This document shows, piece after piece, positions 1 through 8,578 of a stretch of 64,000 nt of DNA. Within the stretch, counting starts at the first letter, position 1, and each line of letters starts with the position of its first letter. Source of the DNA: Leptospiraceae bacterium. GTDB taxonomy: Bacteria; Spirochaetota; Leptospiria; Leptospirales; Leptospiraceae. The notes beneath the pieces were generated by a model. It ran no database searches. It was not told the origin of the DNA and saw nothing but the letters and a program-made list of their open reading frames with translations. Made by a program: the position numbers and the translations under genes. The stretch is from assembly GCA_016708435.1 (NCBI GenBank), contig JADJFV010000035.1, forward strand, positions 62,001-126,000. Reading direction: 5' to 3'.

Positions 1-1
1 T

Positions 2-316
2 CGTGATTTCGCAGAAGTGCAGAATAACGGGCGTATTACGCTAGAAGTCTGTAAAAGCTCTCTACAAAAATTAGGAATTGATCATCTAGGTCTGGACAAT
101 ATGGATAGACAAATTCTAACTTGTATGATAGAAAGATACAAAGGCGGACCTGTTGGATTAAAAGCGATAGCCGTCATAGTAGGAGAAGAAGAAAGAACGA
201 TTGAAGATTCCTATGAATCTTATCTCGTTCGTATTGGGCTAATACTGCGAACCCCCGCAGGTAGAATGGCAAGTGAGTTAGCCTATCAACATATGGGCTT
301 GGAAGGAAAGAAAAAG
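2..316 (+). CDS. ruvB: RuvB Holliday-junction branch-migration ATPase, C-terminal end (partial)
   Basis: The window opens inside this gene; codons are open from base 2. The visible ~105 residues are the RuvB winged-helix domain: RDFAEV at the edge, then GLDNMDRQ, YKGGPVGLKAIA, EERTIEDSYE and the closing RTPAGR motif followed by AYQHMGL, where RuvB proteins normally end. RuvB is the hexameric motor that drives branch migration with RuvA in recombinational repair. No stop codon follows; the frame runs straight into the next gene, whose likely ATG is at 317. A TGA at 318-320 in the +1 frame would give a classic ATGA overlap, so one extra A in the run at 311-315 could explain the apparent fusion. 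The family call is secure; the exact end is inferred. Confidence 0.88.
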
Positions 317-1243
317 ATGAACAAAGAAATCTTTTCTTTTGATTTAAACTCACTCGATGAGGATGAACGGCGTTTGCTGCTATCAGCAAGCCTTGTATTT
401 TTCATGCTCTCTTTTTCTATTGCCCATTTATTTACAAAGAATATGCTCTGGCGTCTTCTCGGAACAGATAGTAATATTGTGGATATGAAGAAAGGCGGAG
501 AGAATCAAAAAGTCTACGAAGTTCTACTCGAACAAGAATTTACAAACAAAACTAAAAAAGATGAAATCAAAGCTCTCTCGAATGAAGACTCCGCTGGATC
601 AGGTGGGCTTACCGAAAAAGAAGGATTTCACACAAACTCTCCATTCTACGAATTTATCTATGGAGGAATGCCTAGCTCATCTCCTCAAATGACGCAAAAG
701 GATTCTGAATCTAAAAAGACAGAAGACGAAATCTATGAAGTGGGAATCTTTCAAAACGATCCGATGATGAAAGTAACTCCACAAAAAACATCTGTATCCA
801 ATCCGAACACAGGACAGGAAACCAAAATCCCTTTCAACTATCGTTTCCAAAAAGACTTTGAGTTTAGATGGGACGGTTCGAGTCAACTCTCTATTCCCCG
901 CAAGAAAATGGCTGGTTATGAATACTTCAAGCATATGATAAAACAAATAGAAGAAGGATTTGCAGCACCGGGCGGAGGCAATATCGCCTATCGTGACCAG
1001 GCTGGATTTTTTATTCGAGAAGGAATTAGTCCGGGGGAAACAAAGGTTAGCTTCATGCTAAATGATGCAGGACAAGTAATCGATGTAAAGCAAGTCACTT
1101 CGCAGGGACAAGAAATTGTAGACCGCGCTTGCATGGATTCCCTCCGCGGACAAAACTTCGGTCCTGTTCCAGCAGAGGTAAAAGAACAGGGAATGATCTT
1201 TGGGATTAACTTCGTTTTCCCCGGTCATATCAGATACCGGTAA
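317..1243 (+). CDS. TonB-like energy-transducer protein
   Basis: About 308 residues if translation starts at the ATG at 317. A single hydrophobic segment follows a short charged N-terminus (LLLSASLVFFMLSFSIA, about residues 20-36). A long polar Ser/Lys/Glu-rich linker comes next, and the last ~85 residues look like a TonB C-terminal domain: VSFMLNDAGQVIDVKQV, then DRACMDSLRGQNFGPVP and a final beta strand. TonB-type proteins span the inner membrane and pass proton-motive energy to outer-membrane receptors; a candidate client receptor lies at 48143-50995. The gene is in frame with upstream ruvB, which is probably an indel artefact or a real fusion. A TonB-like role is inferred from architecture, not from a strong signature. 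Confidence 0.62.
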   Translation: MNKEIFSFDLNSLDEDERRLLLSASLVFFMLSFSIAHLFTKNMLWRLLGTDSNIVDMKKGGENQKVYEVLLEQEFTNKTKKDEIKALSNEDSAGSGGLTEKEGFHTNSPFYEFIYGGMPSSSPQMTQKDSESKKTEDEIYEVGIFQNDPMMKVTPQKTSVSNPNTGQETKIPFNYRFQKDFEFRWDGSSQLSIPRKKMAGYEYFKHMIKQIEEGFAAPGGGNIAYRDQAGFFIREGISPGETKVSFMLNDAGQVIDVKQVTSQGQEIVDRACMDSLRGQNFGPVPAEVKEQGMIFGINFVFPGHIRYR

Positions 1244-1460
1244 ACACCTATTTTGCGCTACAATATATAGTTTGATTTAAAGATTATCACCGATGATCAC
1301 GGATGGAAGAATGTCCGGTCACTGAGTGCGTGTTTACTACGAAGATTAAGTTCGCAATAAAGTCGCGTATCGAACGTGACTTTTTACTAAAAAGCTATTA
1401 CCCCTGCCACCCTGATCTTTTAGTTACTTATCCCCTTTGTTTTACCACGCTTATCCCCTC

Positions 1461-1560
1461 GTTGCAGTTCATGTTGCGGTTCAAGTTGCAGTTTATCTTT
1501 AGTCATGGAATTTTGAGAGTATAGTTGAACTGATACATGAACTGCAAGATGGACTGCAAC
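1461..1560. repeat. Inverted array of 12-bp tandem repeats
   Basis: Three head-to-tail 12-mers, GTTGCAGTTCAT, GTTGCGGTTCAA and GTTGCAGTTTAT, occupy 1461-1496. After a 40-base loop, two 12-mers in the opposite orientation follow, ATGAACTGCAAG and ATGGACTGCAAC (1537-1560). The two halves can pair into an imperfect long hairpin. No gene overlaps it. Confidence 0.6.
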
Positions 1561-1649
1561 ATGGTGTTACCTAACCCCAGATTCTGCTGTTCTTGTGGAA
1601 TATTCAGAAGTATCCCCTTCCCTAATTCGCTTCGCAGGGCAGGGGGCTT

Positions 1650-1712
1650 TTTATATGCATGGGTTGAACTGACGCCCATGTGAAGAGTATTGCGCCCCGT
1701 TGGGGCTTCGTT
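1650..1712 (+). repeat. Dispersed hairpin repeat (GCATGGG / TATTGCGC family)
   Basis: Contains GCATGGG and GCCCATG arms followed by GAGTATTGCGCCCCGTTGG. The same order of words, in reverse complement, occurs at 57535-57590 (AGCGCAATACCTC next to a GGCATGGG/CCCATGCC stem). Two copies in one window indicate a dispersed repeat family. Confidence 0.5.
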
Positions 1713-2297
1713 AATTTGCACATCTTTTTAGTTTTCTGACCTATATAGAGTAGGAGCCAAACTACTTTGTATATTTGTTCAACCAATAAAAGTAAACCCG
1801 CTTATATTCCAGCCTTCGAAAGATGGAGTCTATACAAATCTATTTGGATGAATCACTGGGAAGAGTTTCGGAGAATTTATAACACAAGATTCTTGTCGAA
1901 GTATGGAGAACTTTCGGACGGGAAAATAGAAGAGGTGGAAAAGCTTTTAGGTTGCGGGAATTTTCAGAATGGGTTTCAGAGATATTCTTGTGAAGAATGC
2001 GATGTAAACTTAATCGTTCCATTTAGTTGTAAATCAAGACTTTGTTTGTCTTGCTATCGCAAGAAACTTTTTGGTTGGTCGGTTAATCTTTCTCATATAC
2101 TAAACGTAGACTTGCGGCATATTCATGTTACCTTTACAATTCCTGGAACTGTATCTAATATTCTTCTTCAAAGAAGAGGCGAAGTCGAAGATATGATTTC
2201 CGTAGCAGCAGAAGTTTACAAGAAAGAATTAATCAAATTCGCAAAACTGAAATTTAAGAAGGAAGAATTTACGATTAGCGACAAAGATTGGTTACCC

Positions 2298-2430
2298 CTG
2301 TCACCTCGAACGGCTTCATCGTGAGAGGTCTATCTTGCTTAATACAACCGTTCTTTTGTCAGATAGATTTCTCACGCTCGAAGTTCCACCCGCTGTCGCC
2401 GCTACCGCCAAGCGAGGTTCGAAATGACAG
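2298..2430 (+). repeat. MITE-like palindromic element, family 1 (copy inside the transposase)
   Basis: Starts CTGTCACCTCGAAC and ends GTTCGAAATGACAG, so the ends are imperfect inverted repeats. Inside are GAGAGGTCTATC and GATAGATTTCTCAC, a second inverted pair. Three further copies are in the window (25700-25890, 34661-34830, 60407-60508). This copy interrupts the IS91-like gene, which shows that the family has been mobile. Confidence 0.8.
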
Positions 2431-2749
2431 TTTAAATTTTAATCCTCATGTTCATCTCGTGGGGACTACGGCAATTATCCACAAAGAAACGAAAGAAGTT
2501 TTGCATCTCTCGTTTTTAAGATACAAGAAATTTGCGTTCTCATGGATGAAAGCTTTTTGTAAACATTACGAAAAAGAAAAAGTCCTTACGAAAGCGGAAT
2601 GTCTTGTTATCCAAAACAAATACAAAAATGGTTTTCATGTATATTTTCAGCCGATTGCAGGCGATGAGAAAGAACCATTATTTAGAACAGCGGAGTATAT
2701 TGCATCAGGATTTTTTCACAATTCGCAAATTCAAAAAGTAGATGATGGT

Positions 2750-2765
2750 TCGGCAAGCTTGCCGA
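2750..2765. repeat. 16-bp perfect palindrome inside transposase frame
   Basis: TCGGCAAGCTTGCCGA is a perfect palindrome. It encodes residues (around SASLPRQ) that interrupt the IS91 transposase pattern just before the conserved TVTFRYKSW segment, so it appears to be a small insertion that kept the reading frame. Confidence 0.45.
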
Positions 2766-3274
2766 GGCAACCAACCGGATTAGCAACTGTTACCTTTCGA
2801 TACAAGAGTTGGGTAGAGAAAGATACAAGAGAGAAAAGTTTTCAAGAACAAACAATTGATGTTTATGAATTCATGGCGCGGATGTTATTTTTTCTACCTG
2901 AACCAAACCGAAAAATGATTCGTTATTATGGAATCTATGCAAACCGAATAAAAGAAAAGCTTGAGTTCATCGAACAACGAACTTGGGCTAAGGCTATTGA
3001 GAATAGTTTTGACGCAAAACCGCAAAACTGCCCAGACTGTTTTAAAAAGATGCAGCTAACCGTTGTTTATTCATATTCAGCTAGAAAAACGATTGAAGGA
3101 TTAAAAAAGACGCATACTTATTTGAACGGTTACTTTCGACCAAAGGCGCGAGCACCATGATTAATGAGGAACTTTGAATACTAAATTTTGAATGAGATTG
3201 ACATTTTTTACAGCCAAGTTTTTCTTGGATACCAGAGGTATATCTTCACAATAGTCGGGCTTTTAAATTGAGGC

Positions 3275-3405
3275 AAAATTTTACCCCGTTTAGTTCATAA
3301 CACCTTATTATGAATGAAACACAATCCACTTTTGCTTTAAGCTTTTAACTTTGTAGGATAGAAGGAGATAGAATCATGGGAGAAGTTGGATGCAGATTAC
3401 TAGAA
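3275..3405 (+). repeat. Dispersed ~130-bp repeat, family 2, copy A
   Basis: Begins AATTTTACCCCGTTTAGTTC and ends GAAGTTGGATGCAGATTACT plus AGAA. Copies B (5258-5387) and C (6036-6155) keep the same order of blocks, including CTTATTATGAA, TTTTGCTTTA and TGTAGGATAGAAGG. It encodes no protein and its two ends do not form an inverted repeat. It abuts the truncated GGDEF gene at 3404. Confidence 0.7.
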
Positions 3406-3649
3406 AGAGATAATAGTTTTTCCTGATATCTCTGAGTCAATGTTGAGAGAAAGAGCAGAAATTGTAAGAAAGTCTATTGAAACTTTATCACTAACACATC
3501 AAGGAGAATCACTAGGAAAAATAACATTATCCGCAGGAGTTGCGATGTTTCCGATACATGGAGTAGACAATAATTCTATTATAGCCGCGGCAGATACAGC
3601 TTTATATAAAGCCAAACAAAATGGAAGAAATAGAGTCGAATTTGTATAG
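3404..3649 (+). pseudogene. GGDEF (diguanylate cyclase) C-terminal fragment
   Basis: The frame KEIIVFPDISESMLRERAE, then KITLSAGVAMFPIHG and DTALYKAKQNGRNRVEFV is the last ~80 residues of a GGDEF domain. A TAG precedes it at 3401, and the part that would hold the GG(D/E)EF active site is absent. The cut lies exactly at the end of the family-2 repeat. The ATG at 3440 could start a short peptide, but it could not make cyclic di-GMP. Confidence 0.75.
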
Positions 3650-3731
3650 AATATCTTTATGTTAGGTACACTCAAAGTGAAAGAGATTACAGTAAGAAAA
3701 AATATAACAAACAAAAAAGAGGAGTTTAAAT

Positions 3732-5220
3732 TTGCAGTTTATTGTAGATAATTTTGAATTAGTTACCTTTACTCTTTCTATCCTGGTAATTATTAGTATA
3801 TTTGCCAGTAAGTTTTCAATTCGCTTTGGTCTCCCTTCCTTACTTATTTTTTTAGTAATTGGAATGCTAGCTGGTTCTGATGGAATTGGAAGAATTTTTT
3901 TTGAAGATCATAAAATTTCTCAGATCATAGGAATTATCGCACTAGTGTATATATTATTTGCTGGAGGTCTCGAAACTAATTTACAAGAAACTACTCCTAT
4001 AATTAAAGATGGGCTAATACTTGCCAACCTTGGAGTTTTGTTAACTGCACTTCTAATGGCTTTTCTGGCGTATTATTATTTACATTTTAGTTTTTTAGAA
4101 GCATTTCTTTTAGGTTCGATTGTTTCTTCTACCGATGCGGCTTCTGTATTTGGTTTGCTTCGGACAACAGGGATAGGACTCAAGGGAAAATTAAAACCAC
4201 TTTTAGAATTTGAATCTGGAAGTAATGATACAGCCGCAGTAATTCTCACAACTACTTCCATTCAATTACTTTTGAATCCACAAATTAATTATTGGGGAGT
4301 TGCTCTTTCTGTAGTTTTACAAATTTCTATTGGAAGTCTCATGGGTTATTTCAGTGGGAGGCTAATCGCTATTTTACTCAATAGAATTGGACTAGAGCAT
4401 GAAGGATTGTATACAGTTCTTACGATCGCGTATATATACGCAGTTTATTCAGTCACAAATTTTTTACAGGGAAATGGGTTTCTTGCAGTGTATGTTTGCG
4501 GAATCATATTAGGAAATTCTAAATTTATCCACAAAAGAACTATCATCATGTTTGTAGATGGTCTTTCCTGGCTTATGCAGATTTTAATGTTTTTAACTCT
4601 TGGATTATTAGTTTATCCTTCTAGGCTTATTCCGATTATTATTCATGGAATGGTCTTTGCCTTTTTTTTTCTAACTTTTTGTTGCGAGACCCATTGCAGT
4701 ATTTCTTTGTTCAATAGGTTCCAAGTATACATTCAAAGATAAATTATTTCTTTCTTGGGTAGGACTTAGAGGGGCAACTCCCATTATCCTCGCTACGTTT
4801 CCTTTTACTAGTGGAATAGCACAATCTGAAACTATTTTTAACATTATTTTTTTTATTGTTCTTACTTCATTGCTTCTCCAAGGAAGTACGATTGTTAAGT
4901 CGGCTAACTTACTAGGACTTGCTTTAAAACAAAAAAAGGGCTCTCTCTATCCTTTTGAATTTGAAAACAGAGAAAATAGTCCAACTAAACTAGTAGAATT
5001 TATCGTACCCTATAATTCTGATGTAGCCAATAAACCTCTTGTAGGACTCAAAATTCCAGAAGGTTGTTTGATTACTCTTATTTGCCGAGGCGAGGAGTAT
5101 ATAATTCCCAATGGTAAAGCAATTTTACAAGGAGGAGATGTAATCTTAGTCCTTATGACAAATGATTCCGAGACCGAATTTGGAAAAATTTTATCTTCTC
5201 ACAATCCGATTCTAGATTAA
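3732..5220 (+). pseudogene. NhaP2/CvrA-type K+(Na+)/H+ antiporter, one frameshift
   Basis: The TTG at 3732 has a good ribosome site (GAGG eight bases upstream). The first 336 codons give about ten membrane segments of a monovalent cation/proton antiporter, with LLIFLVIGMLAGSDGIG and SSTDAASVFGLL typical of the family. At the nine-T run (4662-4670) the frame must shift by one base to recover LRGATPIILATFP, the last membrane helices and a C-terminal regulatory RCK_C/TrkA_C-like domain ending at 5220. The joined product would be about 495 residues. Proteins of this kind exchange K+ or Na+ for H+ across the inner membrane. A homopolymer sequencing error or real slippage are both possible. No partner gene is nearby. 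Confidence 0.75.
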
Positions 5221-5257
5221 GATATTACTATTTCTCTGATTGAATCTGGTAACTTTG

Positions 5258-5387
5258 TAAATTTTACCCCGTTTAGTTCATTACACCTTATTATGAAAGA
5301 AACGAAAGTCCGATTTTGCTTTATGCTTTAGTTTTGTGGGATAGAAGGAAATAGAATTATCGAGAAGTTGGATGCAGATTACTAGAA
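5258..5387 (+). repeat. Dispersed ~130-bp repeat, family 2, copy B
   Basis: Matches copy A from AATTTTACCCCGTTTAGTTC to GATGCAGATTACTAGAA. It lies 38 bases after the antiporter stop. The sequence after it (CAATTAGCCGCTTGG) resembles what follows copy C (CCATTAGCCGCTTTA), so the repeat unit may extend about 40 bases further. Confidence 0.7.
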
Positions 5388-5583
5388 AGAAAGACTCATA
5401 TAGCCTACACCCAATTAGCCGCTTGGTTAATGGTTAATGAAATTTTATATAGCAAAGATTAATCAATGAGATGCAAATATCGCAAATTTTTCACTGTGCG
5501 CAAGTGCGTAATAACAGGAAAAAAATAATTGAGAGCAAATAGAATTTCTTGACATTGCCTGAATTCTAAACCAGAATAATTTT

Positions 5584-6006
5584 ATGAAGAAGAAATATAA
5601 ACTCAGTGCGATAAATACGAAAGAGGAAGCTATCGAAGAAGCCTATCGTTATTTGGAAAATGCAAAAGAGACACTGTCTAAAATTCCTATCGAAGACGGG
5701 ATTTATATGGATTCTAAATTTGTGCGCGAAGCATCGGGTATTGCGTATTTGGCGCCACTTCTTGCGATTGATGGCTATCTAATCGGGAAAGGAATTCCTA
5801 AAAATAAACTTCCAAAATCCACCGAGCATTACTGGGATGTCATTCCTAAAATTCCTTACAATGCAAAGCTTAGAAATAAATTTACTTCCGTCTATGAGAA
5901 CCTGCATCTCTTTGGTTATTACCGTGGTGGTGTAAATGTTGAAATGATTAAAGATGGAATGAAACACGCAAAAGAAATCGTTGATATGTTTAAAGATGCC
6001 GCTTGA
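5584..6006 (+). CDS. DUF5618-like protein
   Basis: 140 residues, mostly helical and charged, without signal peptide or membrane segment. EEAIEEAYRYLENAKETL, then DSKFVREASGIAYLAPLLAI and YENLHLFGYYRGG match the pattern I recall for DUF5618. The helical, four-helix-like layout resembles HEPN proteins, but I do not see an Rx4-6H nuclease motif. The gene is alone between two family-2 repeats, as in a small mobile or cassette-like insert. Its function is unknown. Confidence 0.6.
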   Translation: MKKKYKLSAINTKEEAIEEAYRYLENAKETLSKIPIEDGIYMDSKFVREASGIAYLAPLLAIDGYLIGKGIPKNKLPKSTEHYWDVIPKIPYNAKLRNKFTSVYENLHLFGYYRGGVNVEMIKDGMKHAKEIVDMFKDAA

Positions 6007-6035
6007 GTAATCTCTTTGGGTTAAACTAGACCTAT

Positions 6036-6155
6036 AAAATTTTACCCCGTTTCGTTCAAAGCAACTCTTTATGAATAAGGAGCAATCCGATTTTGCGTTA
6101 AGCTTTTAATTTGTGGGATAGAATTATAGGAGAAGTTGGATGCAAATTGCTAGAA
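6036..6155 (+). repeat. Dispersed repeat, family 2, copy C
   Basis: A shorter copy: AATTTTACCCCGTTTCGTTC at the left, GGAGAAGTTGGATGCAAATT at the right, with a deletion in the middle near 6121. It lies 31 bases before a truncated EAL gene. Confidence 0.65.
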
Positions 6156-6185
6156 CAAGAAGTTTACAGACCATTAGCCGCTTTA

Positions 6186-6377
6186 CTATTTGTAATTTTC
6201 AATGAAAATAATTGATTCTGCTGCGATAATTGGTTTCGACCAAAAATAGCCTTGTCCATAATCGCAATTTAATTCTTTAAGTTTTATTCTAATATGTTCT
6301 TCTTCTATTCCTTCTGCAACTGTTCGAATTCCCATACTAGATGCCATTTGAATGATTGCATTTACCAATGATTTCGT
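6186..6377 (-). pseudogene. EAL (cyclic di-GMP phosphodiesterase) C-terminal fragment
   Basis: The minus-strand frame SLVNAIIQMASSMGIRTVAE, then GIEEEH and CDYGQGYFWSKP is the last third of an EAL domain, with the AEG(V/I)E and QG motifs intact. An in-frame TAG lies just before TKSLV, so the EAL, VN and ELTE motifs are missing. Like the GGDEF fragment at 3404, it lies beside a family-2 repeat. Confidence 0.75.
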
Positions 6378-6419
6378 CTAGGCGCTGTCCCTCAAGAGTG
6401 AAGAATATAGAAATACAAA

Positions 6420-7991
6420 TTAGGATTGAGTAAGATTTTGTGAATTTTTCTTCAATACATCTATCTGATCATGGAGAGCGGTAACTGAAAGAGAAAGATT
6501 TTCCGTAGAATGATTGATAGTCTCCATGGCTTTGTGAATTTCTTTGTTTCCATTTTTCTGCTCGGAAGCAATTTGACCTATTTGCTCCGAAAGAGTATAC
6601 AAATGATCGAAAGTTTCTTTCAGTTTAAGATTTACTTTTTTCTCAATGTCCACTTGCTCTTCCAATTCTCTGACATCTTTTTCAATTCGTCCAAGATCTG
6701 AATTTTGTTTTTCAACTTTGCTCCTGACTTCAACAGATAATAAATTGCCTTTTTCCATTTGAGCGGAAGATTCTTTTACGATTAAGTCAATTTCTCTGGC
6801 ATTTGTGGATGATTTTTCTGCCAATTTCCCTACTTCCTGAGCGACCACGGCAAATCCTTTTCCATTTTCACCGGCTCTTGCTGCTTCAATGGAAGCGTTG
6901 AGAGAAAGAAGACTGGTCTGGCGAGCAATTTCAGACATCATCTGGTTGATTTTAGTTACTCTCATAAATGATTCTTTTAATTCTACTAGTAATGAATTGA
7001 GTCTATCAGTAGAAATTTTTACTTCCATGCTGTATTTAGAACTGGTTTTAACATCTTTCGCAATCTGATCTGTTTTGCTTTTGACTGTGTTACTGATTTC
7101 ACTCAATTCATCAAAGTCCTGATCTACAATTTTAACTCTTTTGATTTGCTCCTCTACTAATTGAGCAGAGCTTTCAGAAGAGGCGGAGAGTTCTTCTATA
7201 GATGCTGAAATTTCTTCTACCGAGGCAGCTTGATTTTGGGATTGATTGCTCAATGTTCCAGACATTGTTTGAAGATTTGATATTGTATGGACAAGCTGAT
7301 TTGCAGATTCGGACATTCGTTTGGATTGTATTTGAATCATCTGCTGAGCCGAGACGGATAAGTCTAATTCATTTTTCAACTCTCTTTGCATTGAATTCAT
7401 AAGCGAGACTATAATGCTCAAGCAAAAAAGAATTGCCATTAAGAATAGAACTTTTTGGATTTCATTGGATATAACGATACTATTTGCCCATAGCATACCG
7501 GGATAAGAAGCCATTGTTGTCTTCGAGCCAAGAGATATGCTAAAAAAAAGGGAACCAACATATAGGATAATAACACCAAATCCGATGAACAGAAGGGATT
7601 TAGGTTTGAACAGGAATGAGGAATATATAATTATAAAAATAAATACAACATAATAGCTACTAGCATTAATTGCAATGCTCGCATCTCTCGAACTATAATT
7701 GTATATATCTATATAATAAACAAGACCAAGTAACAACAAATCTATAATCAGAATATTGTTCATCCACGAATCCGATATTTCTTTGCCTTGCTTTCGATAT
7801 ACGGAAGGAATAAATCCATTTAGAAAATAAATCAGAGTTCCCGCTAGATTGAAGAAAAAACTGACAGTTCCCCACTCGATCAAAGAGGAAATAAGCAAAA
7901 TGATACTCAAACCGTATTTTGTTTTTATCAGTAAAGAAACTCCTCGGTTAAGTTTTTGAGTATCTAAATTAGTCGATTGGTTAGCTTGCAT
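6420..7991 (-). CDS. Methyl-accepting chemotaxis protein with membrane sensor
   Basis: I start it at the ATG at 7991 because GGAGG lies about nine bases before it; an upstream in-frame start would add 17 unlikely residues. The product is ~523 residues. The first ~210 hold about six hydrophobic helices with short loops and no large periplasmic domain, so the sensor is probably within the membrane. The rest is a coiled-coil signalling domain with the MCP hairpin EAARAGENGKGFAVVAQEVG. It would pass ligand or membrane signals to CheA/CheW. The seven-residue C-terminal tail has no NWETF-like tether. It is a single gene. Confidence 0.88.
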   Translation of the reverse strand: MQANQSTNLDTQKLNRGVSLLIKTKYGLSIILLISSLIEWGTVSFFFNLAGTLIYFLNGFIPSVYRKQGKEISDSWMNNILIIDLLLLGLVYYIDIYNYSSRDASIAINASSYYVVFIFIIIYSSFLFKPKSLLFIGFGVIILYVGSLFFSISLGSKTTMASYPGMLWANSIVISNEIQKVLFLMAILFCLSIIVSLMNSMQRELKNELDLSVSAQQMIQIQSKRMSESANQLVHTISNLQTMSGTLSNQSQNQAASVEEISASIEELSASSESSAQLVEEQIKRVKIVDQDFDELSEISNTVKSKTDQIAKDVKTSSKYSMEVKISTDRLNSLLVELKESFMRVTKINQMMSEIARQTSLLSLNASIEAARAGENGKGFAVVAQEVGKLAEKSSTNAREIDLIVKESSAQMEKGNLLSVEVRSKVEKQNSDLGRIEKDVRELEEQVDIEKKVNLKLKETFDHLYTLSEQIGQIASEQKNGNKEIHKAMETINHSTENLSLSVTALHDQIDVLKKNSQNLTQS

Positions 7992-8124
7992 GCAGATTTT
8001 CCTCCACCCGGTTTGCCAAATACAGCGATGCGATTCAAACAATTACCCTCTTTAAAAAATTTAAATTCTAATACTTCAAGATAAATTAATAAGAACTATT
8101 GTGAGTCATTCATTTTTACAAATG

Positions 8125-8147
8125 AAAATTTTTACTCCGTTTAGTTT
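8125..8147 (+). repeat. Left-end fragment of family-2 repeat
   Basis: AAAATTTTTACTCCGTTTAG resembles the left end of the family-2 repeats with two changes; the rest of the unit is not recognisable. Confidence 0.35.
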
Positions 8148-8195
8148 AAAACATCTCTCTTTAGCAACGAAAAAGCCTGTTGGCATCTCTGTCAA

Positions 8196-8390
8196 TTATG
8201 AAGGCAGGGAAGAGCCAGGGGAGCAGTTATTCACGAATCCATTTAGGAGTCCCGCGGTCAGTAACGTCTGCCATTTCTCATTTCCATCATTAGGATGTTG
8301 CCAACCAACTATTTTGCAATTGCAAAGGGCGGCAATGAGTAAAATACCTTTCAAAAACCAAGTCATCGCTATCTTCTTCGAAATTCTCAT
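8196..8390 (-). pseudogene. Possible lipoprotein N-terminal remnant
   Basis: A 64-codon minus-strand frame begins MRISKKIAMTWFLKG, followed by ILLIAALCNC, which looks like a lipoprotein signal peptide with a lipobox Cys. The rest (VGWQHPNDGNEKWQTLLTAG) is short and stops at 8196. With the FG-GAP remnant just upstream on the same strand, it may be what is left of a surface lipoprotein gene. This is a weak call. Confidence 0.3.
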
Positions 8391-8402
8391 CTAAATTATA
8401 CA

Positions 8403-8430
8403 TCTACACCACAAAAAAACTGCGAGGTGT
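8403..8430 (+). repeat. Short dispersed repeat (CACCACAAAAAAACTGCGAG)
   Basis: The same words occur at 10271-10298 (ACACCACAAAAAAACTGCGA) and in changed form at 9240-9262. The 10271 copy continues into a hairpin; this copy lacks the right arm. Confidence 0.5.
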
Positions 8431-8433
8431 TAT

Positions 8434-8535
8434 ATCCCCAATGGCACCGACTGTGATGGTATCAGAGGAAATAGATACAGATGTTCCAAAATTATCATTT
8501 GCCTTTGCTTTGGCTCGTGTAAAAACAAAAAAAGT
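8434..8535 (-). pseudogene. FG-GAP repeat lipoprotein remnant
   Basis: The minus-strand frame reads FFVFTRAKAKANDNFGTSVS, then ISSDTITVGAIGD. DNFG-SVSIS-DTI-VGA is the signature of the FG-GAP beta-propeller repeats common in Leptospiraceae surface proteins. Only about one repeat survives, with a small internal deletion. It lies antisense to the spurious 5' extension of the Uma2 gene and supports starting that gene at 8579. Confidence 0.6.
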
Positions 8536-8578
8536 ATTTCCTCTTGACAAAGAGCCAATTTCAAACAAAGTAAGGAGC

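Larger units (their letters stand above)
1244..1766. other. Intergenic stretch, repeats only
   Basis: No convincing gene in either strand. The stretch holds an inverted pair of 12-bp tandem repeats (1461-1560), a copy of a dispersed GC-richer hairpin repeat (about 1650-1712), and a CACCGATGATCACGGATG word near 1288 that resembles words near 12,900 and 42,835. It looks like decayed repeat DNA. Confidence 0.6.
1767..3160 (+). pseudogene. IS91-family HUH transposase, interrupted by a palindromic element
   Basis: Two overlapping frames together encode most of an IS91-type Y2 transposase. The first part (TTG at 1767 to about 2295) has the N-terminal zinc-binding region with C75, C78, C88, C93 and C96 (YSCEECD, SCKSRLCLSC). 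The second part (from about 2433) has the HUH motif PHVH (His codons at 2447 and 2453) and the tyrosine motif RYYGIYANR (Tyr codons at 2924, 2927 and 2936). IS91 enzymes move DNA by rolling-circle transposition. Between the halves lies a 133-bp palindromic element (2298-2430) that shifts the frame, and a 16-bp palindrome (2750-2765) adds extra residues further on. The gene is therefore dead. IS91 end sequences were not identified. Confidence 0.8.

Noticed and set aside
3275..6155. Family-2 repeats as integron attC sites with cassettes
   Set aside because: GTTGGAT fits the GTTRRRY core, but there is no matching RYYYAAC partner and the unit does not fold as a long dyad; no integrase is seen.
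8101..8394. 97-codon plus-strand ORF
   Set aside because: No resemblance to any protein, overlaps a repeat end and is antisense to a more plausible lipoprotein signal.
8441..8578. 5' extension of the Uma2 gene to 8441
   Set aside because: It is antisense to a recognisable FG-GAP remnant and does not resemble Uma2 N-termini; the ATG at 8579 does.
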